Assembly: GCA_041740935.1 (NCBI GenBank)
Contig: JBGSLA010000205.1
Coordinates: 1 to 23,972 of the forward strand
Direction of reading: 5' to 3'
From: JBGSLA01 sp041740935
GTDB taxonomy: Bacteria > Desulfobacterota > Desulfobaccia > Desulfobaccales > 0-14-0-80-60-11
DNA: 23,972 nucleotides
The position numbers and the translations under genes are program-made. Position 1 is the first letter of the stretch, and every line of letters starts with the position of its first letter. This document shows positions 15,043-23,290 of the stretch, in pieces. The notes under the pieces were generated by a model that saw nothing but the letters and a program-made list of their open reading frames with translations, searched no databases and was not told the DNA's origin.

Positions 15043-16665
15043 TCAATGCCGGTGCCCCGGCGGGTGGGCGGGAGCGGGGGCCGCCTCCTTTTTCCCTTCC
15101 TGGGCTTCCCCGCCTTTAAGCATCTGGGCGATGGCCTCCCGGAAGCGGGACTCGGAATCGAGCAGGAACTGGGCCGACGTCACCACCTCCTCGCCCCCCT
15201 TGAGCCCGGACAGCACCTGCACCTGGCCGTCATCCCCCCGCACCCCCACCTTGACCTCCCGGGGCTCGAAGCGCCCCTGGCCCAGGGCCAGGAACACGTG
15301 CTGCCTTTCCCCGGTGTCAAGGACGGCCTCCGCGGGGATGACCACCCCGGGCTCCTTGGCGGGAGAGACGATATCCACCTGGGCGAACATGTCGGGTTTG
15401 AGCTTCAGCCCCGGGTTCGGGAAAACCAGGCGCACCCTGGCGGTGCGGGTGGCCTCTTTTAAAAAAGGATAGATGTACTGCACCCGCCCGTGAAGGGTCT
15501 CTCCCGGCAGGTAGGTCAGGGTCATGTGGGCGTGCTGGCCCACCTTCACCCAGGGCAGTTCGTATTCATAGATGTCCGCTTCCACCCAGACCGAGGACAG
15601 GTCGGCCACCTCCATGAGCGGCATGCCCGCCTGGACCATCTGGCCTTCGGTCACCTGGCGCTTGATCACGATGCCGCCGGCCGGGGAGACCAGGGTGAGG
15701 GTCCTTTTCGCTTCTCCGGTGCGCTCCAACTCAGCAATTTGGGAGTCTGGAATATCCCAGTATTTCAGGCGCTGCCGGGCCGCGGCCGCCAGACGCCGGG
15801 CGCCCTCCTGGAATTCCGGCACCCCGCTTTTTTGCATGGTTTTCAGGTTCTTCAGGGCCAGGAGATATTCATCCTGGGTGGCGACCAACTCCGGGCTGTA
15901 GAGGCTGAGGAGGGCCTGGCCCCGGCGGATGGGGTCGCCGGCGGCCTTGACGAACAGGCGCTCCACCCAGCCGGGGAGCTTGGTGGTCACCACGGTCAGG
16001 CGGCGTTCGTCATAGGTCACCTGGCCCACGGCCCGGATGGTGCGGGAAATTTCCTTGATCTCGGCTTTGGCGGTGCGTACCCCCATGGATTGGAGGAGCC
16101 GGGGGTCCACCGCGATGGCCCCTTCCTGGGCGGCGCCGGGCTCGTCTTCATAGACCGGCACCAGGTCCATGCCGCAGGGGGCCTTACCGGGCTTGTCCCG
16201 CACATACCCCGGGTCCATGGGAGAAATCCAGTACTTGATTTTGCGCTCTTTTTGGGAGGCTGTGGCCCCGGGGGCCCCGGCGGGTTCGCCCTTTTCCCCG
16301 GTGAAGGGCACCAGGTCCCGCCCCTGGGGGTCTTTTCCAGGCTTATTTTTCACATAGGTGGGGTCGGTGGGGGACATCCACAACTGGACGGCGCGGCTGG
16401 GCGCCGGGGCACCGGGCTGGACCGGATACACCGGCACCAAATCCTGCCCCTTATCGTCTTTCCCCGGGGCAAAACGGATATGGCCTGAGTCGGTGGCGGA
16501 AACATAACAAAGCGGTTTGCGCTCGGCCTGGGCCTGGGGCGCGGCCGGCGTCCCCTCGTGGCGCATGAGGCGATAACCGGCCAGATACAGGCCCGTCAGA
16601 ACGACCAGACAGAGCCCGATCCCAATGACCAGCCCCCACCCCAAAGAGCCGCGGCCGCCCCTCAT
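15043..16665 (-). CDS. cusB: CusB-type periplasmic adaptor with three metal-binding modules
   Basis: 540-aa membrane-fusion protein linking CusA to the outer-membrane channel. One N-terminal span (about 11-31) anchors it. It is followed by three tandem copies of the heavy-metal-binding module (about 51-81, 93-122, 142-172), each ending in G-x-DLVP-V/F. The classical module has CPMHP and CPKCGMDL; copy 1 has only C53, copy 2 has no Cys, and copy 3 keeps PCGMDLVPV and SPMDP. The lipoyl/barrel/hairpin parts of the adaptor follow (for example LPGWVERLFVKAAGDPIRRGQ), and the tail is His-containing (HPPGHRH). The start is ATG 16665: it overlaps the cusC stop as ATGA and has GGAG 7 nt upstream. A longer GTG start at 16707 is less likely. 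Confidence 0.94.
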   Translation of the reverse strand: MRGGRGSLGWGLVIGIGLCLVVLTGLYLAGYRLMRHEGTPAAPQAQAERKPLCYVSATDSGHIRFAPGKDDKGQDLVPVYPVQPGAPAPSRAVQLWMSPTDPTYVKNKPGKDPQGRDLVPFTGEKGEPAGAPGATASQKERKIKYWISPMDPGYVRDKPGKAPCGMDLVPVYEDEPGAAQEGAIAVDPRLLQSMGVRTAKAEIKEISRTIRAVGQVTYDERRLTVVTTKLPGWVERLFVKAAGDPIRRGQALLSLYSPELVATQDEYLLALKNLKTMQKSGVPEFQEGARRLAAAARQRLKYWDIPDSQIAELERTGEAKRTLTLVSPAGGIVIKRQVTEGQMVQAGMPLMEVADLSSVWVEADIYEYELPWVKVGQHAHMTLTYLPGETLHGRVQYIYPFLKEATRTARVRLVFPNPGLKLKPDMFAQVDIVSPAKEPGVVIPAEAVLDTGERQHVFLALGQGRFEPREVKVGVRGDDGQVQVLSGLKGGEEVVTSAQFLLDSESRFREAIAQMLKGGEAQEGKKEAAPAPAHPPGHRH

Positions 16666-17978
16666 GGTGCGGCTCCGACCCGGGGCAGGTCCCGCGCCAC
16701 CAGCCACTCCAGTTCGGCCCAGGTATTCTCAAAGTCCTTGAGATATTCCTGCAACTGCAATTCCGCGGCATAGAGCGCGATGAAATTTTGGGTGAGCCGG
16801 GAAAAGTCCATGGGTCCCGCCTGGTAGGCGGCCAGTGCCGCCTCCGCGGCCTGCCGGGCCTGGGGGATGATGCCCTGACCGTACAGCCTGATCTGGTCGG
16901 CCAGACGCTGGAGGATTTCATAGCGGTCTTTAACGGCCGCGGTGGTCCGGTCCACCGCCGCCTGGTAAGCATCCTGGGCCGCGCCCTGGCGGGCTTGCTG
17001 CTCCCGCACCCGGGGCTTGAGTTTGGCGCCCTGCCAGAGGGGGACATTGATGCCGACGGAAGAGGAGAAAAAGTCGGGGCGCTCCCGGGGGTATTTGTCC
17101 TCCCGGAAACCATAGGCCAGGCCCACGTTGAAATCGGGGAAAAAGTCCTTGCGGGCCAGGGCCACGGCCTTTTCCTGCTTGGCCACCAGCGCCTTCAGGG
17201 CCTGCAGCCGGGGCTGGGTGACCGCCTCGGTGAGGAGATCATCCAGCTTCAGGGTCAAGAGCCGGGCTTGGAGAGGCTGGGGGCGGGGTATGGAGGTGTT
17301 GGGGGGCTGAGAGCGCAGGGCGTTCAGGTCCGCGTGCAGGGATTCCTGGCGCTGCCGCCACTTAAGCAGCCGGTCCAGGTAGCTCCCCAGCTCCACCTGG
17401 GCCTGGAGCACGTCCGCCTGCAAAACCTGGCCCACGCCATAGCGGGCTTCGGCCACCTGGACCACCTGTTCCCACCATTGCTTATTCTTTTGGGTGATGT
17501 CATAGCCGGCATAGGCCAAAGACAAGTCCCAGTATCCCTGGATCACCCGGGTGCGGATCTCGTTGACTTTGTCCTGAAGGGAAAATTCATCCGACCGGGT
17601 CTGCTCCTGGGCCACCTCCGAGCGCAAGCGCCGCTTGCCGGGGAAGGGGAATTTCTGGGAGAGGGCGATCTGTTTCTGGGTCATATCCCAATCATTGAAG
17701 CTCCAGGTGTCCACCGGCAGGGCCAGAATGTTAAAGGACAAGTTGGGATCGTCCAGTGCGCCGGCGGGACGGATGGCTTCCCGGGACGCAGTCTTGATCT
17801 GGGATTTTTCCTTGATCTCGGGGTTGGCCGCCAGGGCCTGGGCGATGAAGGCCTTGAGGTCAGGGGGGAGAGCGGTGGCACCCTGGGCTGCCGGAACAGA
17901 GGCAGGGGGCCAGAGCACCATGACCCACAACCATACCAGGAAGGCGGCTGCAGGGGGTCTTGGGAAAAAATTGGGCAT
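16662..17978 (-). CDS. cusC: TolC/CusC-family outer-membrane efflux protein
   Basis: 438-aa outer-membrane factor, the exit duct of the CusCBA pump. A signal peptide is present (hydrophobic residues about 10-30 ending in the VPAAQGA region) without a lipobox Cys. The mature part has the duplicated TolC pattern of long helices with heptads. Examples are QKFPFPGKRRLRSEVAQEQ, the INVPLWQGAKLKPRVREQQ segment typical of the second beta/helix repeat, and GPMDFSRLTQNFIALYAAELQLQEYL near the end. It is the first gene of cusCBA and its stop overlaps the cusB start. ATG at 17978 has no strong ribosome site. Substrate specificity is inferred from CusA, not from this protein. Confidence 0.92.
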   Translation of the reverse strand: MPNFFPRPPAAAFLVWLWVMVLWPPASVPAAQGATALPPDLKAFIAQALAANPEIKEKSQIKTASREAIRPAGALDDPNLSFNILALPVDTWSFNDWDMTQKQIALSQKFPFPGKRRLRSEVAQEQTRSDEFSLQDKVNEIRTRVIQGYWDLSLAYAGYDITQKNKQWWEQVVQVAEARYGVGQVLQADVLQAQVELGSYLDRLLKWRQRQESLHADLNALRSQPPNTSIPRPQPLQARLLTLKLDDLLTEAVTQPRLQALKALVAKQEKAVALARKDFFPDFNVGLAYGFREDKYPRERPDFFSSSVGINVPLWQGAKLKPRVREQQARQGAAQDAYQAAVDRTTAAVKDRYEILQRLADQIRLYGQGIIPQARQAAEAALAAYQAGPMDFSRLTQNFIALYAAELQLQEYLKDFENTWAELEWLVARDLPRVGAAP

Positions 17979-18026
17979 AGGGGCCGCCGAGGTTCACCGA
18001 GGATTTAACAATTACACAAAGTGCTT

Positions 18027-18056
18027 TTAATATGACCATTTTTCACGAAAATGCAA
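18027..18056 (-). promoter_or_regulatory. Candidate cusC promoter
   Basis: On the minus strand TTGCAT (18056-18051) and TATTAA (18032-18027) are 18 bp apart, a fair sigma-70 match about 48 bp upstream of the cusC ATG. No CueR- or CusR-type operator was identified with confidence. Confidence 0.45.
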
Positions 18057-18158
18057 TGGTTGTTGTTGGCCAAAATTTTGTGCAGGTAATCGCCTTTTAG
18101 GGAATGTGTGTATGAGCCCTTGGTTCTCCCAAAACCAGGGTAAGGCAGGTAGCACATC

Positions 18159-18174
18159 CCGGCCTAAAGGCCGG
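18159..18174. repeat. 6-bp palindrome CCGGCC/GGCCGG
   Basis: A perfect inverted repeat around TAAA. Part of the palindrome cluster upstream of cusC. Confidence 0.5.
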
Positions 18175-18265
18175 AACCAAACGTAAAAAACTGAAGTGAT
18201 TTCTTAATAAGATTAACATGTTGCAAGCAAAATCTTTCTCAAAAAAATAAAAACTCGGATTCAGT

Positions 18266-18289
18266 AGCACAGGTGTCCTCACCTGTGCT
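18266..18289. repeat. Perfect 10-bp palindrome with TCCT loop
   Basis: Arms AGCACAGGTG and CACCTGTGCT flank TCCT, followed by TTCAA. Architecture and flanks (AGCA...TGCTTT...CAA) match the hairpin at 5225-5244, indicating a dispersed family in this genome. Confidence 0.6.
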
Positions 18290-18317
18290 TTCAATACTGC
18301 TCAGGTGGATTTTTGAT

Positions 18318-18335
18318 GGTGGGCGGAGGCCCACC
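18318..18335. repeat. 7-bp palindrome GGTGGGC/GCCCACC
   Basis: Perfect arms around GGAG. Similar in design to 18478-18496 (GGCGGGC/GCCCGCC around TGGAG), so the two are likely relatives. Confidence 0.55.
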
Positions 18336-18398
18336 CTGTGCATGCAGGGGCAGGCGGCCTTACCGGCCCTCAATGGACTATTATGAAAAGTTTCCCAT

Positions 18399-18443
18399 AG
18401 GGTGCGTCTTACGCGCCATAAAATGGTGCGTGAAACGCACCCT
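18399..18443. repeat. Long imperfect hairpin with GGGTGCGT ends
   Basis: Outer arms AGGGTGCGT (18399-18407) and ACGCACCCT (18435-18443) pair perfectly. Inner arms ACGCGCCAT and ATGGTGCGT pair with one mismatch around AAA. Together they form one stem of about 20 bp. The shape fits a non-autonomous palindromic repeat or a structured RNA. Confidence 0.6.
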
Positions 18444-18477
18444 ACAGAGCTTTGACTCAAATCAGGCGATGTGTCGA

Positions 18478-18496
18478 GGCGGGCTGGAGGCCCGCC
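18478..18496. repeat. 7-bp palindrome GGCGGGC/GCCCGCC
   Basis: Perfect arms around TGGAG. Paired in design with the element at 18318-18335. Confidence 0.55.
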
Positions 18497-18687
18497 CCAC
18501 CGAAATTTTCCTGGTTTGAGAGAGCCAAGGGCATCTGAGCGACTTCCTGGGAGCACAAGCATCCTGCTTGGGTTGCACAGGTTGGAACCCGGCGCTTCGC
18601 ACCTTATCTCCCAGATTTTCGTGGAATTACCCTCAGGGAGTTGGTATAGAGAGGGCAGGCTGGCTGATTGAAGGGGGGGGATTATTC

Positions 18688-20187
18688 ATGACCGCGACCA
18701 GAATCGGCTTTGTGGGGACAGACGGCAGGAGTCTGCTGGCGGCCCTGGACACCGGCCGGGCCACCAGCGAACGGCATTCCGGCAGGTATGAGGGGGTGGT
18801 GGTGCGGGGCACCCCGGCCATGGCTCCCTTTGCGGAACGGATGAAGTGGCCGGTGGGCTTTATCCCCACCCCCAGCAACCGGGTGGAGGACTATGCCCAG
18901 GTGCTCATCGGGGCCTTTGACCGGGGAGATCTGGACCTGGCGCTCATCATGCCGGAAAGCCTCATCTTCGAGGGGCTGGTGGAACGGGTGGCCGCGGCCG
19001 GGTACGGCGACAAAATCATCGGCCCGGACAGCCGGGGAGCATTCCTCGAGGCCGATAAGATCGCGTGCAAGCACTTTTGCCGGGAGGCGAACCTCCCGGT
19101 GGCCCCGGCCTGGGCTGAGGTGGACGCCCGGGATTACGGGGCCGTGCTGCGGACCTGTCTCGACTATCTGCACGAGTTCGGCGGCGCGGTCCTGAAATAC
19201 CCTTACAGCGCCGGGGGCAAGGGCGCCCGCATCATTTTAAACACCTGGGACCTGAAAGAGGTCTATGACCTGTTGGTGTCCGACTACAAAGACGATTATG
19301 CCGGGCGGTGCGGCAAAAAAGGCCCCTGGCCGCTGCTCATCGAGGCCCGCATGGCCGGGGTGGAAATCAGCTTCACCATCCTGGTGGATAAAAACGGCCA
19401 CTACCAAGTGCTGCCCACGGCCATGGATTACCCGGAGCGCTTCGAAGGCCCGCCCGGCCTGGACAACCCCATCACCGGCGGCATGGGCTCCATTTCCCCC
19501 CACCCCCTGGAGACCCCGGCCCTTCTGCGGATGGCCGAAGACACCCTGGCGCGCCCCCTGGTGGCAGCCCTGGCCCGGCACAACATTCTGCGGCCCTGCG
19601 TGTTGTATCCCGGCTGCTTTGTGTCCTTTGCCGATAATTTTCAGCCCCGCACCATCCGGGTTTGCGAAATCAACATTCGCCCCGGCGAGCCCGAGTTCCA
19701 GCCCGTGGTCAAGCGCCTGCGCAACCTGGGCCCCCTGGTGGCGGCCATGGCCGCGGGGAATCTGGATGAAGTGGCCCCGGAGGTGAGGGCCGACCAGGTT
19801 TCCCTGTGCATGGCCCTGGTCACCGGCCCCGGCGGCCCCAAGCAGCAGAAGGGCTACCCCTGGTCCCTCACCAAAGGGGAGCCCCTGGACATTGATTACG
19901 AGTATTTCGACAAGAAAAAAATCACCATCATCCCTTCGGCCATGGACTACGCGGACGGGGCATTCAAATCCGACGGCTCCCGGGTGGCCTTTCTGGTGGC
20001 CAACGCCACCCTGAAGGCGGGGCAGAAATGGGGCCAGGCCGCGGAAACCCTGCGCCACCGCCTCTTGAACGCCTATGACCTGGGAAAAATCCGGGTCATT
20101 CCCCGGGAAAATCAAACCGGCAACCGCCTGGCCCTGCGCCGGGACATCGGCCTCCATTACCACAAGGCGGAAGCCCTGCTTCCCTGA
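18688..20187 (+). CDS. purD: PurD-family ATP-grasp ligase (GARS-like)
   Basis: 499-aa ATP-grasp enzyme related to phosphoribosylamine-glycine ligase, which makes GAR in purine synthesis. Matches are: an N-terminal Rossmann-like part (IGFVGTDGRS where PurD has GSGGREHA), LKYPYSAGGKGARI for the PurD ATP-binding loop, LLIEARMAGVEISF, the TGGMGSISP loop, CEINIRPGEPE, and a C-terminal KGYPWSLTKG plus RRDIG as in PurD domain C. It is about 70 residues longer than typical PurD and its N-terminus is divergent, so it may be a paralogue with another acceptor or a lineage-specific GARS. ATG 18688 is chosen: a run of eight G lies 7 nt upstream as ribosome site, and homology begins there. A longer frame from 18568 crosses palindromic sequence. 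Confidence 0.82.
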   Translation: MTATRIGFVGTDGRSLLAALDTGRATSERHSGRYEGVVVRGTPAMAPFAERMKWPVGFIPTPSNRVEDYAQVLIGAFDRGDLDLALIMPESLIFEGLVERVAAAGYGDKIIGPDSRGAFLEADKIACKHFCREANLPVAPAWAEVDARDYGAVLRTCLDYLHEFGGAVLKYPYSAGGKGARIILNTWDLKEVYDLLVSDYKDDYAGRCGKKGPWPLLIEARMAGVEISFTILVDKNGHYQVLPTAMDYPERFEGPPGLDNPITGGMGSISPHPLETPALLRMAEDTLARPLVAALARHNILRPCVLYPGCFVSFADNFQPRTIRVCEINIRPGEPEFQPVVKRLRNLGPLVAAMAAGNLDEVAPEVRADQVSLCMALVTGPGGPKQQKGYPWSLTKGEPLDIDYEYFDKKKITIIPSAMDYADGAFKSDGSRVAFLVANATLKAGQKWGQAAETLRHRLLNAYDLGKIRVIPRENQTGNRLALRRDIGLHYHKAEALLP

Positions 20188-20491
20188 GGCGGCCTCGAGT
20201 TCCAGACTTGAGGAATTATTTTCAAGATCAGAATATTTTGAAGAAGCTGCAATGTGCTGATAGAGGCAGTAAGTAAAACCCATCCTTGCTTTTTCGTGAC
20301 GGAAGGAATAAAAATCAGCAGGGGATATTCTGATTGCCTGCACCTTGATGCGAAGGTTCCCGGATAGTTGTCCATTTGAAAACGGCCTGCTCTGACTTCG
20401 GGTAACCCCACAGCCGTTCCGGCTTTGTTCTATCCGCAAAATTCTTCGAAAATAGATGGGGCCGCTTTATAGTCGGCCGAAGGTGATATGT
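20188..20491. other. 304-bp intergenic region before typA
   Basis: Lower GC than the flanking genes. A short inverted repeat AGCCG/CGGCT (20412-20424) followed by TTGTT could be a weak terminator for the upstream gene. No open frame with a ribosome site, no tRNA and no recognised riboswitch was found. The typA promoter must lie here but no convincing pair was identified. Confidence 0.5.
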
Positions 20492-22276
20492 ATGCATGTG
20501 CGTAATGATTTACGAAATCTGGCCATTATTGCCCACGTGGACCACGGCAAGACCACCCTGGCGGATGCCATGCTCTGGCAGAGCGGCATCTTCGGGGCCC
20601 ATGAGACGGTGGCCGAACGGGTCCTGGACAGCCTGGACCTGGAGCGGGAAAAGGGCATCACCATCATGGCCAAAAATATGTCCATCAACTATAAAGGGGT
20701 GAAAATCAATATCGTGGACACCCCGGGCCACGCCGATTTCGGCGGCGAAGTGGAACGCACCCTGAACATGGTGGACGGGGTCATGCTCCTGGTGGACGCC
20801 ACCGAAGGCCCCTTGCCCCAAACCCGGTTCGTGTTGGGGAAGGCGCTGGAGAAGGGACTTCCGGCCATCGCGGTCATCAACAAAATCGACCGGGCGGACC
20901 GGCGCCCCAAAGAGGTGCTGGAGGAGATCTACGACCTGTTCATCGATCTGGACGCCACCGAAGAGCAGCTGGAGTTTCCGGTGCTCTACACCAACGCCAA
21001 GGCCGGCATCGCGCTCACCGATCCCGAGCTGAAGGGCCGGGACCTGGTGCCGCTGTTTGACACCATTCTCTCGGCCATCCCGGCGCCGTCCTACGACCCT
21101 GCCGCGCCCCTGCAGTTCCTGGTCACCAGCCTGGATTACAGCGACTACGTGGGCCTGATCGCGGTGGGGAAAATCGTCAGCGGCACCTTAAGGCGCGGTC
21201 AGGAAGTGGCCCTCCTCAAGCAGGGGCAGATGGCCGGCAAGGCCACCCTCAGCGTCCTTTACAGCTTTGAGGGCCTGGACCGCATTGAGCCGGAGCGTAT
21301 CGAGGCCGGGGACCTGGCCGCGGTGGCCGGCGTGCCCCAGGCCTTCATCGGCGACACCCTGGGCGACCCGGAGGACCCCCGGCCGCTTCCCGGCATCGTG
21401 GTGGAGGAGCCCACGATTTCCATGGTTTTTTCGGTCAACACCTCACCCCTGGCGGGCCGGGATGGGAAGCTCCTGACCTCCCGACACCTCAAGGAGCGCC
21501 TGGATAAGGAAGTCCTCTACAATGTGAGCATCAAGGTTGAAGAGACGGAAAGCAAGGAAGCCTTCCGGGTGAGCGCCCGGGGCGAGCTGCAACTGGCGGT
21601 GCTGATCGAGATGATGCGCCGGGAGGGTTTTGAACTGTCCCTGTCCAAACCCCGGATCATTACCCGGCAGCAGGACGGGGTGCGGTCCGAACCTCAGGAG
21701 TTGGCCGTGGTGGACATTCCCGAGGAGTTTATCGGCATTGTCACCGAGAAGCTGAGCGCCCGGCGCGGCCGCATGGTGAAGATGATCAACCACGGTTTCG
21801 GCCGGGTGCGCCTGGAGTTTGAAATCCCCTCCCGGGGCCTCATCGGCCTGCGCGGCCACTTCTTAAACGACACCCGGGGCACCGGACTTTTGAATACCAT
21901 CCTGCAGGGCTACACCCCCTATACCGGGGAAATCAGCGGCCGGCCGAACGGGGCCTTGATCGCCGACCGGGCCGGGAAGGCCGTGGGCTATGCCATCTAC
22001 CATCTGCAGCCCCGGGGGACCATCTTTGTCAAGCCGGGGGACCCGGTGTACCGGGGCATGATTGTGGGCGAAAACACCCGGCCCGAAGATATGTGGGTGA
22101 ACATCACCAAGGAGAAAAAGCTGACCAATATCCGGGCGGCGGGCACAGACGAGGCCCTGCGCCTCGTGCCCCCCAGGCAGTTCAGCCTGGAGCAGGCCAT
22201 GGAGTTTATCAACGATGATGAACTGGTGGAAGTGGTCCCCACGGCCATCCGCCTCCGAAAAATAGCCTCCGGGTGA
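20492..22276 (+). CDS. typA: Translational GTPase TypA/BipA
   Basis: 594-aa ribosome-associated GTPase of the EF-G/LepA group, involved in ribosome assembly and stress adaptation. The G1 motif AHVDHGKT (14-21) and switch-I LDLEREKGITI, the G3 motif DTPGHADFGGEVER, and G4 NKIDR identify the GTPase domain. The BipA-specific C-terminus is present: LNTILQGYTPYTGEISGR, then PEDMWVNITKEKKLTNIRAAGTDE and VEVVPTAIRLRK. Length is normal. The start MHVRNDLRN at 20492 is favoured by homology and by the GAAGGTG site. A competing ATG at 20488 is out of frame, and an upstream in-frame start at 20456 is not supported. It is a single gene, convergent with the globin-PsiE gene. Confidence 0.97.
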   Translation: MHVRNDLRNLAIIAHVDHGKTTLADAMLWQSGIFGAHETVAERVLDSLDLEREKGITIMAKNMSINYKGVKINIVDTPGHADFGGEVERTLNMVDGVMLLVDATEGPLPQTRFVLGKALEKGLPAIAVINKIDRADRRPKEVLEEIYDLFIDLDATEEQLEFPVLYTNAKAGIALTDPELKGRDLVPLFDTILSAIPAPSYDPAAPLQFLVTSLDYSDYVGLIAVGKIVSGTLRRGQEVALLKQGQMAGKATLSVLYSFEGLDRIEPERIEAGDLAAVAGVPQAFIGDTLGDPEDPRPLPGIVVEEPTISMVFSVNTSPLAGRDGKLLTSRHLKERLDKEVLYNVSIKVEETESKEAFRVSARGELQLAVLIEMMRREGFELSLSKPRIITRQQDGVRSEPQELAVVDIPEEFIGIVTEKLSARRGRMVKMINHGFGRVRLEFEIPSRGLIGLRGHFLNDTRGTGLLNTILQGYTPYTGEISGRPNGALIADRAGKAVGYAIYHLQPRGTIFVKPGDPVYRGMIVGENTRPEDMWVNITKEKKLTNIRAAGTDEALRLVPPRQFSLEQAMEFINDDELVEVVPTAIRLRKIASG

Positions 22277-22313
22277 GGGGGGACTTGGATCACGCTTCAT
22301 TGCCATTGAAGAT

Positions 22314-22368
22314 CACTCGCCCTGCACCGGTGGCTATCTTGCCGCCAGCGCAAGACTGGCCTGGAGTG
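22314..22368. repeat. Branched inverted repeat between convergent genes
   Basis: TCTTGC (22337-22342) pairs with GCAAGA (22350-22355). GGC/GCC extends the stem after a small internal loop, and CACTC (22314-22318) pairs with GAGTG (22364-22368) outside. It lies between typA (+) and the globin-PsiE gene (-). It may end transcription, but there is no T-tract. Confidence 0.4.
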
Positions 22369-22384
22369 AGACTGGAAATATCCC

Positions 22385-23275
22385 CTATTTCTTGGCCTCG
22401 GTCCGAGCTATGAGCCAGTAGATGAAACCGAAGATGAAAATGCCCGCCAGATAGACCAGTTCCATCTTGATATCTTCATGGGACAGGGTGGCGATGAGCA
22501 CCTTGCGGATGAAGGCCACCAGGCCCACCCCCACAAACAGGCTGAGTTGCAGTTCCCCGCCCCGGAGGCGGTCGATCTCGGCCTCCAGAAGCTCGATGGC
22601 CAGCCACAGCACCAACAGCGAGCCCAGGGCCGATATCAGGCCCTTGTCCAATTGGCCCCGAAAGATGAAGCTGACGTCGTTGACCAGCACCACGATCATA
22701 CCACCGGCCAGGCCGATGAGGCCCACCAGGAGCAGCAGGTTGAGCCCGAAGGTGAAGCGCCGGGCAAAGCGGATGAGCGCGTCATCCAGCCGGTAGGACA
22801 GAAAAAAGCGGCGCAATTCCGCCTGGTGATAGGCCCGGGCGATGACGTCCAGGTTGAGGTCCAGGATCTTGTCCAGGGCGCCCTCGGCCGCACTCCGGCG
22901 GGAAGGCTCCACTTCCCCGGCGACTATCCTTTTGAGGCGGTCCCGCAGGAAGTTCATGGCCACGTAAACAAAATGGGCCGACAGGCCGATGCGCACGTGC
23001 GCCAGACCGATGCGCTCGAGACGCTGAAAGTAGGCCTCGTTGAAAGGACCCCGAAACAGGGCCATGAGCCAGGCGCGGTGCATCCCCTTCAGGCGGGCCA
23101 GTTGGCCGGGATCCTCCAGGAATTTGGCGGCGTCGGGCATGTCCTGGAGAAACCGGTAGAAGTCCTCCACCACCTGATCGGACTGGGGCTCGATGAGGGG
23201 GGCCAGGCTGAACAACGTCTCCTCCTCATCCTCCCCCAGGCGGTAGTTTTGTCGAATTTCCTCAAAGGTTCGCAT
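22385..23275 (-). CDS. Protoglobin-PsiE membrane fusion protein
   Basis: 296-aa protein with two parts. Residues 1-160 are an all-helical protoglobin/globin-sensor domain; IGLAHVRIGLSAHFVY places the likely proximal haem histidine at H93 in the form seen in globin-coupled sensors. Residues 170-292 carry four membrane spans (about 176-199, 213-231, 245-260, 272-290) resembling the PsiE family, with ELLEAEIDRLRGGELQLSLFVGVGLVAFIRKVLI as the most diagnostic stretch. PsiE was first seen as phosphate-starvation induced and its function is unknown. The fusion suggests a gas (O2, NO or CO) or redox signal transmitted to the membrane part. It lies 15 bp downstream of ridA and is probably co-transcribed. 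ATG start at 23275. Confidence 0.82.
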   Translation of the reverse strand: MRTFEEIRQNYRLGEDEEETLFSLAPLIEPQSDQVVEDFYRFLQDMPDAAKFLEDPGQLARLKGMHRAWLMALFRGPFNEAYFQRLERIGLAHVRIGLSAHFVYVAMNFLRDRLKRIVAGEVEPSRRSAAEGALDKILDLNLDVIARAYHQAELRRFFLSYRLDDALIRFARRFTFGLNLLLLVGLIGLAGGMIVVLVNDVSFIFRGQLDKGLISALGSLLVLWLAIELLEAEIDRLRGGELQLSLFVGVGLVAFIRKVLIATLSHEDIKMELVYLAGIFIFGFIYWLIARTEAKK

Positions 23276-23290
23276 GGTTGCCTACAGAGC

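Larger units (their letters stand above)
17979..18687. other. 709-bp palindrome-rich non-coding region
   Basis: No translated gene is supported here. It contains a possible cusC promoter (18027-18056) and at least six short inverted repeats: 18159-18174, 18266-18289, 18318-18335, 18399-18443, 18478-18496 and 18556-18570 (CAAGCA/TGCTTG). Loops are mostly 3-5 nt and the stems differ in sequence, so they are separate elements and not copies of one unit. The island separates cusCBA from the PurD-like gene. The plus-strand frame extending the PurD-like protein upstream to 18568 crosses the last palindrome and is judged non-coding. Confidence 0.7.

Noticed and set aside
16788..18008. 406-codon plus-strand frame
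   Set aside because: Antisense shadow of cusC; Gly/Leu/Gln-rich without a ribosome site.
18568..18687. N-terminal extension of the PurD-like protein
   Set aside because: It starts just after the CAAGCA/TGCTTG palindrome in the repeat island, has no ribosome site, and family similarity begins only at 18688.
19237..20439. 400-codon minus-strand frame
   Set aside because: Antisense shadow of the PurD-like gene.
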